Assembly (NCBI RefSeq): GCF_018383905.1
Contig: NZ_JAGYWA010000006.1
Coordinates: 186,001-250,000, forward strand
Direction: 5' to 3'
From: Flavobacterium branchiicola
Lineage (GTDB): Bacteria; Bacteroidota; Bacteroidia; Flavobacteriales; Flavobacteriaceae
DNA: 64,000 bases
In this document: piece after piece, positions 40,646 to 50,226 of the stretch
Position numbering within the stretch: position 1 is the stretch's first letter
Layout of the letters: every line of letters begins with the position of its first letter
The notes under the pieces: generated by a model
Told to the model about the DNA's origin: nothing
Databases searched by the model: none
What the model saw: the letters and a program-made list of their open reading frames with translations, nothing else
Position numbers and translations under genes: made by a program

Positions 40646-43600
40646 ATGAAAAAGAAAATTAAAGGGCTATTAGTTCTTGTCTTTGTTATAACTACTCAAT
40701 TGATTTTTGCTCAGGAAAGAGTGATTTCAGGAGTTGTATCAGATGCAATGGGACCTGTTCCGGGAATAAACGTATTGGTCAAAGGAACAAAAAATGGCGT
40801 ACAAACAGATTTTGATGGCAAGTATTCTATCAAAGCAAAAACAGGAGATATTCTTATGTTTTCTTACATGGGAATGGAGGACGTTACTATTACAGTTGGA
40901 ACAGCGTCTGTAGTAAATGCTAAAATGAAGGAAGGAGGAAAAGAACTTGATGAAGTAGTTGTGGTGGCATACGGAACGGCAAAAAAAACTTCATATACAG
41001 GTTCCGCAACTCAAATTAAATCCGATCAACTTGAAGACAGGCCACTGACAAATGCTCTTTCTGTCTTAGAGGGAGCTACATCAGGTGTTCAAATTCAAAG
41101 TTCATCTGGTCAGCCAGGTGCCGCTCCAGAAGTTAGAATACGTGGTTTTAGTTCGGTTAATGGATCAAATAATCCATTATATATTGTTGATGGTGTTCCG
41201 TATGCAGGAGACATCAGTAACTTGAATTCAAGCGATATTGAAAGTCTTAGTGTTTTGAAAGATGCTTCTTCCACTTCACTGTATGGATCGAAAGCGGCAA
41301 ATGGAGTAGTTATCATTACAACAAAATCAGGTAAATCAGAAAAGGATAAGTTTACATTAAACTTAAGCACGGGTATAACTTCCCGATCAATTAAGGAGTA
41401 TAATAGGGTAGACGCTTTTGCTTATTATCCTTTAGAATGGGAAGCAATCAGAAACAGTCGCCCAATGGGAAATCAGGCACAAATTGATGTTGCAAATGCT
41501 TACGCTTCAGCGAGAGTACCAGTTGTTCTAGTTACGAATCCATTTAATGTTCCAAATGCGAGCATAGTTGGAACAGATGGAAAACTGAATGCAGATGCAC
41601 AACTATTGTATCCACAAGATTTAAATTGGGCAAAACAGTTAGAAAGAGCCGGAGTTCGTAAAAATGTTGATTTTTCTTATCAGGGAAAATCTGAGAAATC
41701 GAATTACTTTGCTTCGTTAGGCTATTTAGATGAAGAAGGTTATTTGAGAAATTCAGGTTTTGAAAGAACAACTGGACGATTAAATTTAAATACAAGTTTA
41801 AAACAATGGTTTAAAACCGGTATCAATATGTCGGGTACTATAACAAATTCTAAACTAAGCAGTACTAATCCACTTGAAAATACAAGTTCTTTTAATAATC
41901 CATTTATGACGATCAGAACAATGGGACCTATTTACCCTGTTTTTGATCATACAGCAAATGGTGATTATGTCCTTGATGTTAATGGTGACAGAGTATATTC
42001 AACCAGTCGTGGTTCCGGCGCTGCAAATGGACGAAACGTTGTGTATGAAACTTTAAATAATACCGATTCTGGAAAAGGATTGGCGCTTTCTGCAAGAACT
42101 TTCTTTGATATTAATTTTACTAAAGATTTAAAGTTTACGACAAACGCATCTATTGATAAAACTTATTTTGACAGAACGTATTCTTATAATACAGAAATTG
42201 GAGATGGTGCACCAACAGGATTAATGGATAAAGATAGTAAAGTTTTAACAGGTATAACATATAACCAATTATTGAATTACTCTAAAAAAATCGGAGAACA
42301 TTCTTTTAATGCTTTATTGGGACATGAAAGTTTTGATTACGAAACTAATTGGACAAGTAGCACAAAAACGGGTCAGGTTGTGCCAGATATTATTGAGTTT
42401 GTTAATTACACAACCGTAACGAATCTGACTTCTTTTACAAGAAACTACGCAACAGAATCCTATTTTTCTAGAGTTGGTTATGATTATATGAGCAAATACA
42501 TTTTTTCTGGATCATTTAGAAGAGACGGATCGTCAAAATTTGCTAAAGATAATCGTTGGGGTAACTTTTGGTCTTTAGGTGGGGCATGGGTAATTTCTAA
42601 AGAAAATTTCCTTAAAAATGCTTCATGGATTAACGATTTAAAATTAAGAGCGTCGATAGGACAAGTTGGAAATGACTCTCACACGATTGGTGATAAGAAT
42701 GATGCAGATATTAAAATAGGTGGATTAAATTATTATGTAAGTCAAAACACTTTCAGTTTAGGCAAAGATAATGGTAGTGAAGGAGGAATAGTAACTTACG
42801 CGCAAGGAGCAACAGATTTGAAATGGGAAGTTAATACTCAAAAAGATGTAGCTGTAGAATTCGGATTATTTAAAAATAGACTAAAAGGAAGTTTAGAGTA
42901 TTATAACAGAAATACTGACGGACTTATTTTTGCAGTTCCAAATCCACTGTCATCTGGTTTGGATGAAAGAATTGAAAATATTGGTTCTATGGTGAATAAG
43001 GGATTTGAACTTTCATTAGACGGTGTAATTCTTAAATCAAATGATTTTGCTTGGAGTTTAAACATAAATGCATCAACTATAAATAACAAAATCACAAGTC
43101 TTCCTCAAGGAGAAATCATAAGCGGAAGTAAAAAACTGTCTGTAGGGCATTCCATTTATGATTACTGGTTAAGAGATTGGTATGGAGTAGATTCTAATGA
43201 TGGATACGCACTTTATGTAGTTGACCCAAAATTTATAAATGCTACTGATGGAACTGTAAGGGTCGTAAATGGGGTAGACGTTACAACAGATCAGAATAAA
43301 GCATTATATCATTATGCAGGTTCTGCTATTCCTGATTTGTTTGGAAGCTTCGGAAATACTTTTACATACAAAGGACTTAAATTGGATATATTGTGTTCTT
43401 ACCAAATAGGAGGAAAAATGTATGACACGAATTATTCTGCTTTAATGCACAGTGGAAATAACTATGGTGCAGCATTAAGTACTGATATTTTAAGAAGGTG
43501 GCAAAAACCTGGTGATGTTACAGATGTGCCTAGATTAGATGTTAGTAGAAATCCGCAATCATCTGCGGGTTCAGACAGATGGTTAATTGGGTCGGATTAT

Positions 43601-43816
43601 TTGGCTTTGAGACAAATTAATCTATCCTATAAAGTACCGGCTGAGTTTATATCAAGATTAGAAATTGATAATGCTTTAGTTTATATCAACGGAGAAAATT
43701 TATTGCTGTTTACAAAACGTCAGGGTATGGATCCTACACAGACCTTTAATGGAACTACTCAAAATAGATACATTCCATCACGAATAATAACATTAGGTCT
43801 AAATTTAAATTTTTAA
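40646..43816 (+). CDS. SusC/RagA family TonB-linked outer membrane protein 2
   Basis: The 1056-residue protein is the second SusC-type channel. I start at ATG 40646; a GTG is directly before it. It has a signal peptide (LLVLVFVITTQLIFAQ), the carboxypeptidase-like domain (VISGVVSDAMGPVPGINVLVKGTKNGVQTDFDG), the signature ELDEVVVVAYGTAKKTSYTGS, the plug (SVLEGATSGVQIQSSSGQPG, NNPLYIVDGVPYAGD, LYGSKAANGVVIITTKSGK) and a barrel ending ITLGLNLNF. The AYGTAKK signature differs from the TAMGVKR form of copy 1, so this is not a recent duplication. The SusD partner begins 4 bases downstream. Confidence 0.95.
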   Translation: MKKKIKGLLVLVFVITTQLIFAQERVISGVVSDAMGPVPGINVLVKGTKNGVQTDFDGKYSIKAKTGDILMFSYMGMEDVTITVGTASVVNAKMKEGGKELDEVVVVAYGTAKKTSYTGSATQIKSDQLEDRPLTNALSVLEGATSGVQIQSSSGQPGAAPEVRIRGFSSVNGSNNPLYIVDGVPYAGDISNLNSSDIESLSVLKDASSTSLYGSKAANGVVIITTKSGKSEKDKFTLNLSTGITSRSIKEYNRVDAFAYYPLEWEAIRNSRPMGNQAQIDVANAYASARVPVVLVTNPFNVPNASIVGTDGKLNADAQLLYPQDLNWAKQLERAGVRKNVDFSYQGKSEKSNYFASLGYLDEEGYLRNSGFERTTGRLNLNTSLKQWFKTGINMSGTITNSKLSSTNPLENTSSFNNPFMTIRTMGPIYPVFDHTANGDYVLDVNGDRVYSTSRGSGAANGRNVVYETLNNTDSGKGLALSARTFFDINFTKDLKFTTNASIDKTYFDRTYSYNTEIGDGAPTGLMDKDSKVLTGITYNQLLNYSKKIGEHSFNALLGHESFDYETNWTSSTKTGQVVPDIIEFVNYTTVTNLTSFTRNYATESYFSRVGYDYMSKYIFSGSFRRDGSSKFAKDNRWGNFWSLGGAWVISKENFLKNASWINDLKLRASIGQVGNDSHTIGDKNDADIKIGGLNYYVSQNTFSLGKDNGSEGGIVTYAQGATDLKWEVNTQKDVAVEFGLFKNRLKGSLEYYNRNTDGLIFAVPNPLSSGLDERIENIGSMVNKGFELSLDGVILKSNDFAWSLNINASTINNKITSLPQGEIISGSKKLSVGHSIYDYWLRDWYGVDSNDGYALYVVDPKFINATDGTVRVVNGVDVTTDQNKALYHYAGSAIPDLFGSFGNTFTYKGLKLDILCSYQIGGKMYDTNYSALMHSGNNYGAALSTDILRRWQKPGDVTDVPRLDVSRNPQSSAGSDRWLIGSDYLALRQINLSYKVPAEFISRLEIDNALVYINGENLLLFTKRQGMDPTQTFNGTTQNRYIPSRIITLGLNLNF

Positions 43817-43820
43817 GATA

Positions 43821-45293
43821 ATGAAATCAACTTATATAAAACTATTATTTTTTATAGTAATAATAACAGTCCTTGGTTCTTGTTCAGATGATTTTTTAGA
43901 TAAAAAACCTACTGAATTTGTAGATTATGATGGAGCAACTAAAAGTACAAAAAACTTAATGACTCTTTTAAATGGTATTCATAGATCATTATATATTCAG
44001 TACGAAGATCAAAGTCAATCGGGTTTAGGTGGTTTGATGGAACAAGTTGATATTGCTGGTGATGATGTAGTTTTTCCAATCACAAACGGATGGTTTTTGC
44101 AGGTGTACAACTGGAGTGCATTAAATAATGTTAACTCTACTGATATCCGTTTTCCTTACAGAACATATTACCAAATTATCAGAAATGCTAATACAATAAT
44201 TAATGCAACTGATGCAGCTATTGGAACTGTTGAAGAAAAGAATATTGTAAAAGGACAAGCTTTACTTTACAGAGCATTTTGTCATTATCAATTAGTGCAA
44301 TTATTCGGAAAAAGTTATGTGAATGGCGAAACTAATTTACAACCAGGAGTTCCAATTATTTTGACTGTTGGTAGCGAAAGTTTTCCTCGTTCAACTGTTG
44401 AAGAGGTATATGCCCAAATCAATAAAGATTTAGATGAAGCTAACGTTTTACTGGTTGGATATGACAAACCTAACAACTCACATTTAGATTTATGTGTTGC
44501 ACAGGGATTAAAAGCAAGAGTTGCACTGACGCAAGGAAACTGGTCAATTGCAGCAGATTATGCTAATAAAGCAAGATCTGGAAAGGCTTTAATGTCAACA
44601 GATGAATATGTTTTAGGTTTTAATGATTACAATAATAGAGAGTGGATGTGGGGAAGCCATATTAATGAAGTTCAAACTCAATATTTTGGAAATTTTGGAG
44701 CTTATATGTCTAGAAATTTTAGTTCGACCGTTATACGTTCATGCCCAAAAGCAATCAACAGTAAATTGTATAATATGATTCCATCAACTGATGTACGTTC
44801 TACGATTTTTGATAAAACAGGAAAACATACCGTATTAGCTTTGCCTTCGAATTTCTCTAAATTTCCTTATACGAGCCAGAAATTTTTAGCCATAAGTGCA
44901 GGAGATAGTAGATGTGATGTTCCGTATATGCGTGTTGCCGAGATGTACCTAATAGAAGCAGAAGCAAAAGCAAGACTTGGAAGCGCAGATGCAGCAACCA
45001 TACTTTTTGAATTCGAAAAAACTAGAAATCCCTCTTATACTTTATCTACAAATTCTGGACAAGCTCTTGTTGATGAAATTTTAATTCAAAGAAGAATAGA
45101 ATTATGGGGAGAAGGATTTAGATTCTATGATTTAAAACGTACAAATTCTACACTTGACAGAACTGGTGCAAATCATGATTCTGGTATTACTAATGGTGTA
45201 ATGACTATAGCACCGTCAGACAAAAGGTGGCAATGGCTAATTCCAAAAGCAGAAATTGATGCAAATCCATTAATTGAGCAAAATCCTTTATAA
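43821..45293 (+). CDS. SusD/RagB family nutrient-binding lipoprotein 2
   Basis: The 490-residue lipoprotein (VIITVLGSC-SDDFLDKKPTEFVDYDG) carries the acidic C-S-D-D motif linked in Flavobacteria to export onto the cell surface. It is a classical RagB/SusD protein: NIVKGQALLYRAFCHYQLVQLFGKSY marks the first TPR pair, SHLDLCVAQGLKARVALTQGNWSIAADYANKA the second. The C-terminal SusD fold shows VPYMRVAEMYLIEAEAKARLG and ILIQRRIELWGEGFRFYDLKRTN. It is coupled to susC-like gene 2 (4-base gap). The transcript ends at 45297-45334. Confidence 0.94.
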   Translation: MKSTYIKLLFFIVIITVLGSCSDDFLDKKPTEFVDYDGATKSTKNLMTLLNGIHRSLYIQYEDQSQSGLGGLMEQVDIAGDDVVFPITNGWFLQVYNWSALNNVNSTDIRFPYRTYYQIIRNANTIINATDAAIGTVEEKNIVKGQALLYRAFCHYQLVQLFGKSYVNGETNLQPGVPIILTVGSESFPRSTVEEVYAQINKDLDEANVLLVGYDKPNNSHLDLCVAQGLKARVALTQGNWSIAADYANKARSGKALMSTDEYVLGFNDYNNREWMWGSHINEVQTQYFGNFGAYMSRNFSSTVIRSCPKAINSKLYNMIPSTDVRSTIFDKTGKHTVLALPSNFSKFPYTSQKFLAISAGDSRCDVPYMRVAEMYLIEAEAKARLGSADAATILFEFEKTRNPSYTLSTNSGQALVDEILIQRRIELWGEGFRFYDLKRTNSTLDRTGANHDSGITNGVMTIAPSDKRWQWLIPKAEIDANPLIEQNPL

Positions 45294-45296
45294 AAA

Positions 45297-45334
45297 GTAA
45301 AAAGCCGTTAGTTCTATGAACTAACGGCTTTTTC
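45297..45334. terminator. Bidirectional terminator between SusD 2 and the DUF6607 gene
   Basis: AAAAAGCCGTTAGTT, CTATG, AACTAACGGCTTTTT: a perfect 15-base stem between convergent genes. Confidence 0.85.
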
Positions 45335-45354
45335 ACAACTAACACAAACCATTT

Positions 45355-46257
45355 TTATTTTACGAACTTGTCGATTATTGCATCAGATTCTGCTTTTGTA
45401 GCGTCTGGTTTTAAATCAAATAAAAGAGAATAAAGTGCTTTTCTATCAACTTTTGCTTCTAAGTTTAAATCTTTATGTCTATCGAATAAAGTTTGCCATT
45501 TATCACGAACGTTTTTCCAAAGTGCATTGTTTGCAACCCACCATTTTTGTCCCGCAATACATTTGCTGTCTGCTACTTTTGTGTAAACGTCAAAACCTTT
45601 TTCCTGAGCCAACATCACATCTTTCCCGCTGTCATCTCTGATGAGTTTATCATTGTCCTGCTCATGATTCCATCCTGTAGCCGTGATTTCGTGAATGTTT
45701 CTTCTTTTTAAAACATTGTAGTCATTACGTTTTGTTTGCTCTCTTCGAGGAAGTGGTGCATCGGCAACATTTGCCCAGTAATCTTTTCCGTCAACATGTA
45801 CCCAAGTAGAAGATCCTTCATATCTTGGACTATCATCAACCTGATATACTTTTTGAGTCCATTGACCTTTAACTGCTTTTTTGTCTAGTTTGTTATATTT
45901 CCAGGAAGTGCCTTTATTAAAAGAATATAAGTCTGTGTTTTCATACATCCAGTCTTGTCTCCAGTGTTTAATGATCATATCATCACTTACAATCAATAAA
46001 TGCTGCATTACGATTTTGTTTGGAGTATCCTCTAATAATTCAACCCATTCTAAAGCAGATTCGTGTTTAGTCTGAGAAGGTTTGTATGTTGCTGAATCTT
46101 TTGCGTATTGAAAAGTTTCTGCAAAATTAAATTTTACTTCATAACAACCACACATTGATTTTATTGACTTAATGTCTTGTTGTTTTTTGTCCTGACTGAA
46201 ACCAAGGCTGCAAGTCAAAGCCATAACAGCTGAAAAATAGAGACTTTTTGAAATCAT
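45355..46257 (-). CDS. DUF6607 family protein of the haem/iron locus
   Basis: The 300-residue protein has a signal peptide (MISKSLYFSAVMALTCSLGFSQ) and a Trp/Tyr-rich mature region (HWRQDWMYENTDLYSFNKGTSWKYN, GSSTWVHVDGKDYWANVADAPLPRREQTKRNDYNVLKR, then NIHEITATGWNHEQDN). This pattern matches DUF6607, a Bacteroidota family that I recall next to HmuY and TonB-receptor genes. There is a Cys pair (MCGCYEV) near the mature N-terminus. It is divergent from the receptor-HmuY operon across 105 bases containing back-to-back promoters and a shared palindrome, so it is probably co-regulated by iron. The biochemical role is unknown. Confidence 0.78.
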   Translation of the reverse strand: MISKSLYFSAVMALTCSLGFSQDKKQQDIKSIKSMCGCYEVKFNFAETFQYAKDSATYKPSQTKHESALEWVELLEDTPNKIVMQHLLIVSDDMIIKHWRQDWMYENTDLYSFNKGTSWKYNKLDKKAVKGQWTQKVYQVDDSPRYEGSSTWVHVDGKDYWANVADAPLPRREQTKRNDYNVLKRRNIHEITATGWNHEQDNDKLIRDDSGKDVMLAQEKGFDVYTKVADSKCIAGQKWWVANNALWKNVRDKWQTLFDRHKDLNLEAKVDRKALYSLLFDLKPDATKAESDAIIDKFVK

Positions 46258-46286
46258 AACTTATTTTTTTGTTTTTAAATTTTTGG

Positions 46287-46335
46287 CAAATATATATAAT
46301 TTATTTAGAACAAATAAAAATAGTTTATATATTTG
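46287..46335. promoter_or_regulatory. Divergent promoters with palindrome TTTATTT-AGAAC-AAATAAA
   Basis: Minus-strand TATATTTG (46287-46294), with TTG at 46311-46313 on that strand, drives the DUF6607 gene. Plus-strand TATATTTG (46328-46335) drives the receptor. The palindrome at 46300-46318 covers both -33 regions, placing it to control both genes; an iron-responsive regulator such as Fur is an obvious candidate. Confidence 0.55.
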
Positions 46336-46362
46336 CGGCATTATTAAGACTGAATAAAAATA

Positions 46363-48513
46363 ATGAAAATTAAAATTACTCTTTTTGCTGGACTTCTTTT
46401 TTGTACCTATTCTTTTGCTCAGCAGAAAGATAGCATTGTCTCTCAGGAAAAACTTTCTGAGGTTGTTGTTACAGGACAGTTTGAACCACAATCTATAAAA
46501 AAATCTGTTTTTAATGTACGTGTAATTTCAAAAGAAGATATAAAACAACTGGCAGCAAACAACTTGTCCGATGTTTTAAATCAATATTTAAATATTACAG
46601 TTCAGAATAGCGGAAGTGACGGTCGTTCTACAGTTTCGATGTTTGGTTTAGATTCACAGTATTTCAAAATTTTAGTAGATAATATTCCATTAGTAAGTGA
46701 TACCGGAATGGGAACAAATGTTGATCTGACACAGGTGAATCTTGATGATGTAGAACGTATCGAAATTATCGAAGGTTCGATGGGAGTAACTCACGGGGCA
46801 AATGCCGTAAGTGGTATCTTGAATATTATTACGAAAAAAGGTGGGCCTAATAAATGGGATATCAGCGCAACTGTCCAAGAAGAAACGGTTGGGAATGAAT
46901 ATTCGCTTTCGGATAAAGGACGACATATTCAATCTGCAAAAGTTGGGCATAATTTTAATGATAACTGGTTTATTAATGTTGGAGGAAATCATAATAATTT
47001 TGAAGGTTTTTATGATGATAAACAAGGAAAAGACTATACTGTTAATGATGGTTTAAGAGGATATAGCTGGCTGCCAAAAGAGCAATGGGTTGGAAATGCG
47101 ATGTTAGGATATCAAAAAACTAATTTCAAGATTTTTTATAAGTTTGATTATTACGGAGAAAATGTACATTTTTATAGTCCAATCTTAGTTCCTCAGGATA
47201 ATTACCCTTTTCCTGAAACGTATTTTGCAAGAGATAAACGTTACTTAACAAATCGTTTTTACCACCATTTAAATGCAAACGGAAAACTACTTTCTAAGTT
47301 AAATTATAATGTTTCATTGTCGCATCAAAAACAAGAACGTGATGCTGAATTATTTGATTATCAATTAGAAACTGAGCAAGAATCAAATAATAACAGATTT
47401 ACTTATCAATCTAAAGAAGTTCTATATTCTACAGGAACTTTAAGTAATTTCTTTAACAATAAAATGATTGATTTTCAATTGGGTTATGAAATTACAAATG
47501 AAAATGGATTTTACAGCGGTGCTGCGGGAACTTTCTTAGATAACGTTTTACAATCTGTTGATGTTAGAAAGCGACTGGAAAACTATGATGTTTTTACAGT
47601 AGCAGAAATTAATTTGTCAGATAAATTTTCAATTCGTCCAGGTTTACGTTATTCTTTTCAGTCCGCTTTTGAAAATCAATATGCTAGTTCTTTGGGACTG
47701 AGGTATCTTTTCAAAAAAGGATTAGAAGCTAGAGCATCACTTGGAAAATCATACCGTACACCAAATTTTGACGAACTCTACACTTATTTTGTTGACTCTA
47801 ATCATAATGTTCAGGGAAATCCTAATCTGGTTCCAGAGAACAGTACATCGTATGAAGTTAGTTTTAAAAGACTTTGCAATTTTAAGTCGGGAGCACAAAT
47901 TGCTAATAATGTCGCAGTGACATTTTTAGATGTTGATGACAGAATTGATATGGTATTAACACAAATTACTCCATCAAAATATAAATACATAAATATTAAC
48001 AAATATAAAATGTGGAATATTTCAACAACAGAACAATTCGCTTACAAAAACTGGAATCTAAAAGTTGGGGCCGCTTTAGTTGGAATTTCGCAAAAACTTG
48101 ATTTGGCTGAATTAAATATAAGTTCAGATGATAAATTCTTGTATTCGTTACAGTTAAACTCTAGCGTTTCATACAACATTCCTAAATGGAACACATTATT
48201 TGCACTTTATTATAAATACAATGGGCAACAGCAACAATTTGCAGCGGGAACTGATGAAAATGGCAACGCTAAATTTTATTTAAACGAAATAAATCCATAC
48301 AGCTGGATGGATGCCTCAGTTCGAAAATCATTCTTTAATAATCAATTTGAAGTGACCGTTGGAGCTCGTAATATATTTGACGTCACAAATGTGCAGATTG
48401 TACAAGGCGGAGGGTCGACTGGTGGCACGCATGGTGGCGGAGTCTCAGCAATGATGCTTGGATATGGACGCTCTTATTTCCTTAAACTTACGTATAACCT
48501 AAATTTTAATTAA
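46363..48513 (+). CDS. TonB-dependent receptor, haem/haemoprotein type
   Basis: The 716-residue outer-membrane receptor (signal MKIKITLFAGLLFCTYSFAQ) has the TonB box region LSEVVVTGQFEPQSIKKSVFNVRVI, a plug with MFGLDSQYFKILVDNIPLVSDTGMGT and the barrel end GRSYFLKLTYNLNFN. In the barrel SYRTPNFDELYTYFVDSNHN followed by NPNLVPENSTSYE resembles the FRAP and NPNL boxes of haem receptors such as HmuR. A Gly/His-rich loop (QGGGSTGGTHGGGVSAMM) occurs near the C-terminus. With a HmuY-family gene 21 bases downstream, haem or haem-like iron uptake is the best inference. Confidence 0.88.
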   Translation: MKIKITLFAGLLFCTYSFAQQKDSIVSQEKLSEVVVTGQFEPQSIKKSVFNVRVISKEDIKQLAANNLSDVLNQYLNITVQNSGSDGRSTVSMFGLDSQYFKILVDNIPLVSDTGMGTNVDLTQVNLDDVERIEIIEGSMGVTHGANAVSGILNIITKKGGPNKWDISATVQEETVGNEYSLSDKGRHIQSAKVGHNFNDNWFINVGGNHNNFEGFYDDKQGKDYTVNDGLRGYSWLPKEQWVGNAMLGYQKTNFKIFYKFDYYGENVHFYSPILVPQDNYPFPETYFARDKRYLTNRFYHHLNANGKLLSKLNYNVSLSHQKQERDAELFDYQLETEQESNNNRFTYQSKEVLYSTGTLSNFFNNKMIDFQLGYEITNENGFYSGAAGTFLDNVLQSVDVRKRLENYDVFTVAEINLSDKFSIRPGLRYSFQSAFENQYASSLGLRYLFKKGLEARASLGKSYRTPNFDELYTYFVDSNHNVQGNPNLVPENSTSYEVSFKRLCNFKSGAQIANNVAVTFLDVDDRIDMVLTQITPSKYKYININKYKMWNISTTEQFAYKNWNLKVGAALVGISQKLDLAELNISSDDKFLYSLQLNSSVSYNIPKWNTLFALYYKYNGQQQQFAAGTDENGNAKFYLNEINPYSWMDASVRKSFFNNQFEVTVGARNIFDVTNVQIVQGGGSTGGTHGGGVSAMMLGYGRSYFLKLTYNLNFN

Positions 48514-48534
48514 TATATAAATACCTTAAATACC

Positions 48535-49947
48535 ATGAAAAAGAACTTTATCTTAATGCTTGCTTTCGTCTTACTTGCTTTTACAGCTTGTAACAGTGAT
48601 GACGATGTGGTACAAGTTAATGCAGTTGCTTTTGCAGCGACATCATTAAATTTAACAGCAAAAACAACTCCAATTGAAGTGAAATTTGCTTCCCCAACAG
48701 CAGCTGCTGGATCGTTAACAATATCTTTTGTTGAAACGGCTGTTGCGAGTGGTACCGATTTTAGTACTTTGCCAGCTGCGACAGGAAAAACAATTGTAGT
48801 TCCTTTCGAAAAAAATGTTTCTTCGGTAAGTTTTTCTTTTACCAAATTAAAAGAAGCGATCGAAGGTGAAGTAAAAAATGTTGTTTTTACAATTAGTAGC
48901 GCTACAATCAATACTGTTATTTCTGAAAACAAATCAATTCAGGTTAACTTTAATGAAACGGCTTCTTTGGGTACAGCTTTGGCTGCCGAAGTTGGTGGAC
49001 CTTTACAACCAAACCAGGTATATGTTGATTTGAGCAGCGGAAAAATGACAACAGCTGTTAGAAATTCTTGGGATTTAGGATTTTATTCTGGTGCAGATTT
49101 TAGAGTAGTTTTGAATAGTTCTGTAAAAATGTCTGCTAAACAATTAGAGACCACTAATATTGATGAAGCTCAAATCGAAGATGCTACTATGATTATTGGA
49201 CAAGGAAGTGGAATTGGTTCTCAAATTGATGATCCGACAGGAGATATTCTAAAAACTACTATTGCTGAGGTTTCAGCAACTGAAGGAAATAATAAAGTTT
49301 ATTTGATTTATTTAGGTAATAAAACTGCTGATGCGAATCCTGTTTTAGGAAAAGAAGGAGCTGTAGGTGGAGCTGCCAGAGGTTGGAAAAAAATCAGAGT
49401 TTTAAGAAGTGGTAATGATTATAAAGTTCAGTATGCTGATATTGCAGCAACTACTCACAAAGAAATTGTTATTACTAAAAATGCAGCATACAATTTTACA
49501 TTTTTTAGTTTATTGGAAGATAAAGTTGTAAATGTTGAACCACAAAAAGCACAATGGGATATTAATTTTACAACTTTTACAAATATAATTCCTGGTGGAA
49601 CAACACCATATTTCTATCCGGATTTTATACTTAATAATACAAAAGGTGGTGCACAAACATATCAGGTTTTAGTTACGGCTACAACTACTTATGATAATTT
49701 TACACTTGCAAATGTTGAAGCTGCAAAATTTACAGCAGATCAAAGAAATATTGGCTCAAATTGGAGAGGTACTACAGGAGGCGTAGATGCAGCTGGAAAC
49801 CCAATTTCTCAGTTTGTTCTTAAAACAGATCGTTTTTATGTAGTAAAAGATCCGGCAGGAAATGTTTATAAATTGAAATTTACAGGTGGCGCCAAAGCTG
49901 ATTTAGAAAGAGGTCATCCAACATTTCAATATGCAATCTTAAAGTAA
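48535..49947 (+). CDS. HmuY family lipoprotein
   Basis: The 470-residue lipoprotein (LAFVLLAFTAC-NSDDDVVQ) has the C-N-S-D-D-D start expected of surface lipoproteins. The N-terminal 120 residues form a Calx-beta/immunoglobulin-like domain (FAATSLNLTAKTTPIEVKFAS). The HmuY-type domain follows from about 145: VYVDLSSGKMTTAVRNSWDLGFYSG and later KAQWDINFTTFTNIIPGGTTPYFYPDFI. HmuY proteins scavenge haem and pass it to a TonB receptor, here encoded directly upstream. It is longer than Porphyromonas HmuY (216 aa) because of the extra N-terminal domain and loops, so ligand binding may differ. Confidence 0.85.
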   Translation: MKKNFILMLAFVLLAFTACNSDDDVVQVNAVAFAATSLNLTAKTTPIEVKFASPTAAAGSLTISFVETAVASGTDFSTLPAATGKTIVVPFEKNVSSVSFSFTKLKEAIEGEVKNVVFTISSATINTVISENKSIQVNFNETASLGTALAAEVGGPLQPNQVYVDLSSGKMTTAVRNSWDLGFYSGADFRVVLNSSVKMSAKQLETTNIDEAQIEDATMIIGQGSGIGSQIDDPTGDILKTTIAEVSATEGNNKVYLIYLGNKTADANPVLGKEGAVGGAARGWKKIRVLRSGNDYKVQYADIAATTHKEIVITKNAAYNFTFFSLLEDKVVNVEPQKAQWDINFTTFTNIIPGGTTPYFYPDFILNNTKGGAQTYQVLVTATTTYDNFTLANVEAAKFTADQRNIGSNWRGTTGGVDAAGNPISQFVLKTDRFYVVKDPAGNVYKLKFTGGAKADLERGHPTFQYAILK

Positions 49948-50226
49948 TTTAAGACTAAAAAATCTAAAGATTATAAAAACGTTTTAATTTAACTTAAGGA
50001 TGCCACGGCATTACAATTTAGTTAATCATTAGCTTTGTTTTTTTTATTTTTTTTTGATAAAGAGGTTAGATTCGTCTGGCCTCTTTTTTTGTTTTTAGAT
50101 TATTGTTAAAAAGAATTATTAATTAATGTTTAATTCTATCTTTGCACATATTTTTTTTACAGGGAATTAACAGGAATTTTAGAGATTTAATTTCTAAATA
50201 CCATACTTTAAAGTTTTAAATTACAA
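49948..50226. other. Intergenic region with terminator and promoter
   Basis: After HmuY there is only AT-rich sequence. A hairpin GAGG...CCTC with TTTTTTT at about 50059-50090 is a weak terminator. TATCTTTG at 50137-50144 is a probable promoter for the SGNH/MBOAT cluster, leaving an 80-base leader. I see no gene. Confidence 0.5.

Noticed and set aside
35763..45293. A polysaccharide utilisation locus
   Set aside because: There are no carbohydrate-active enzymes, sulfatases or sensor-regulators next to the two SusCD pairs, so I call them orphan SusCD pairs.
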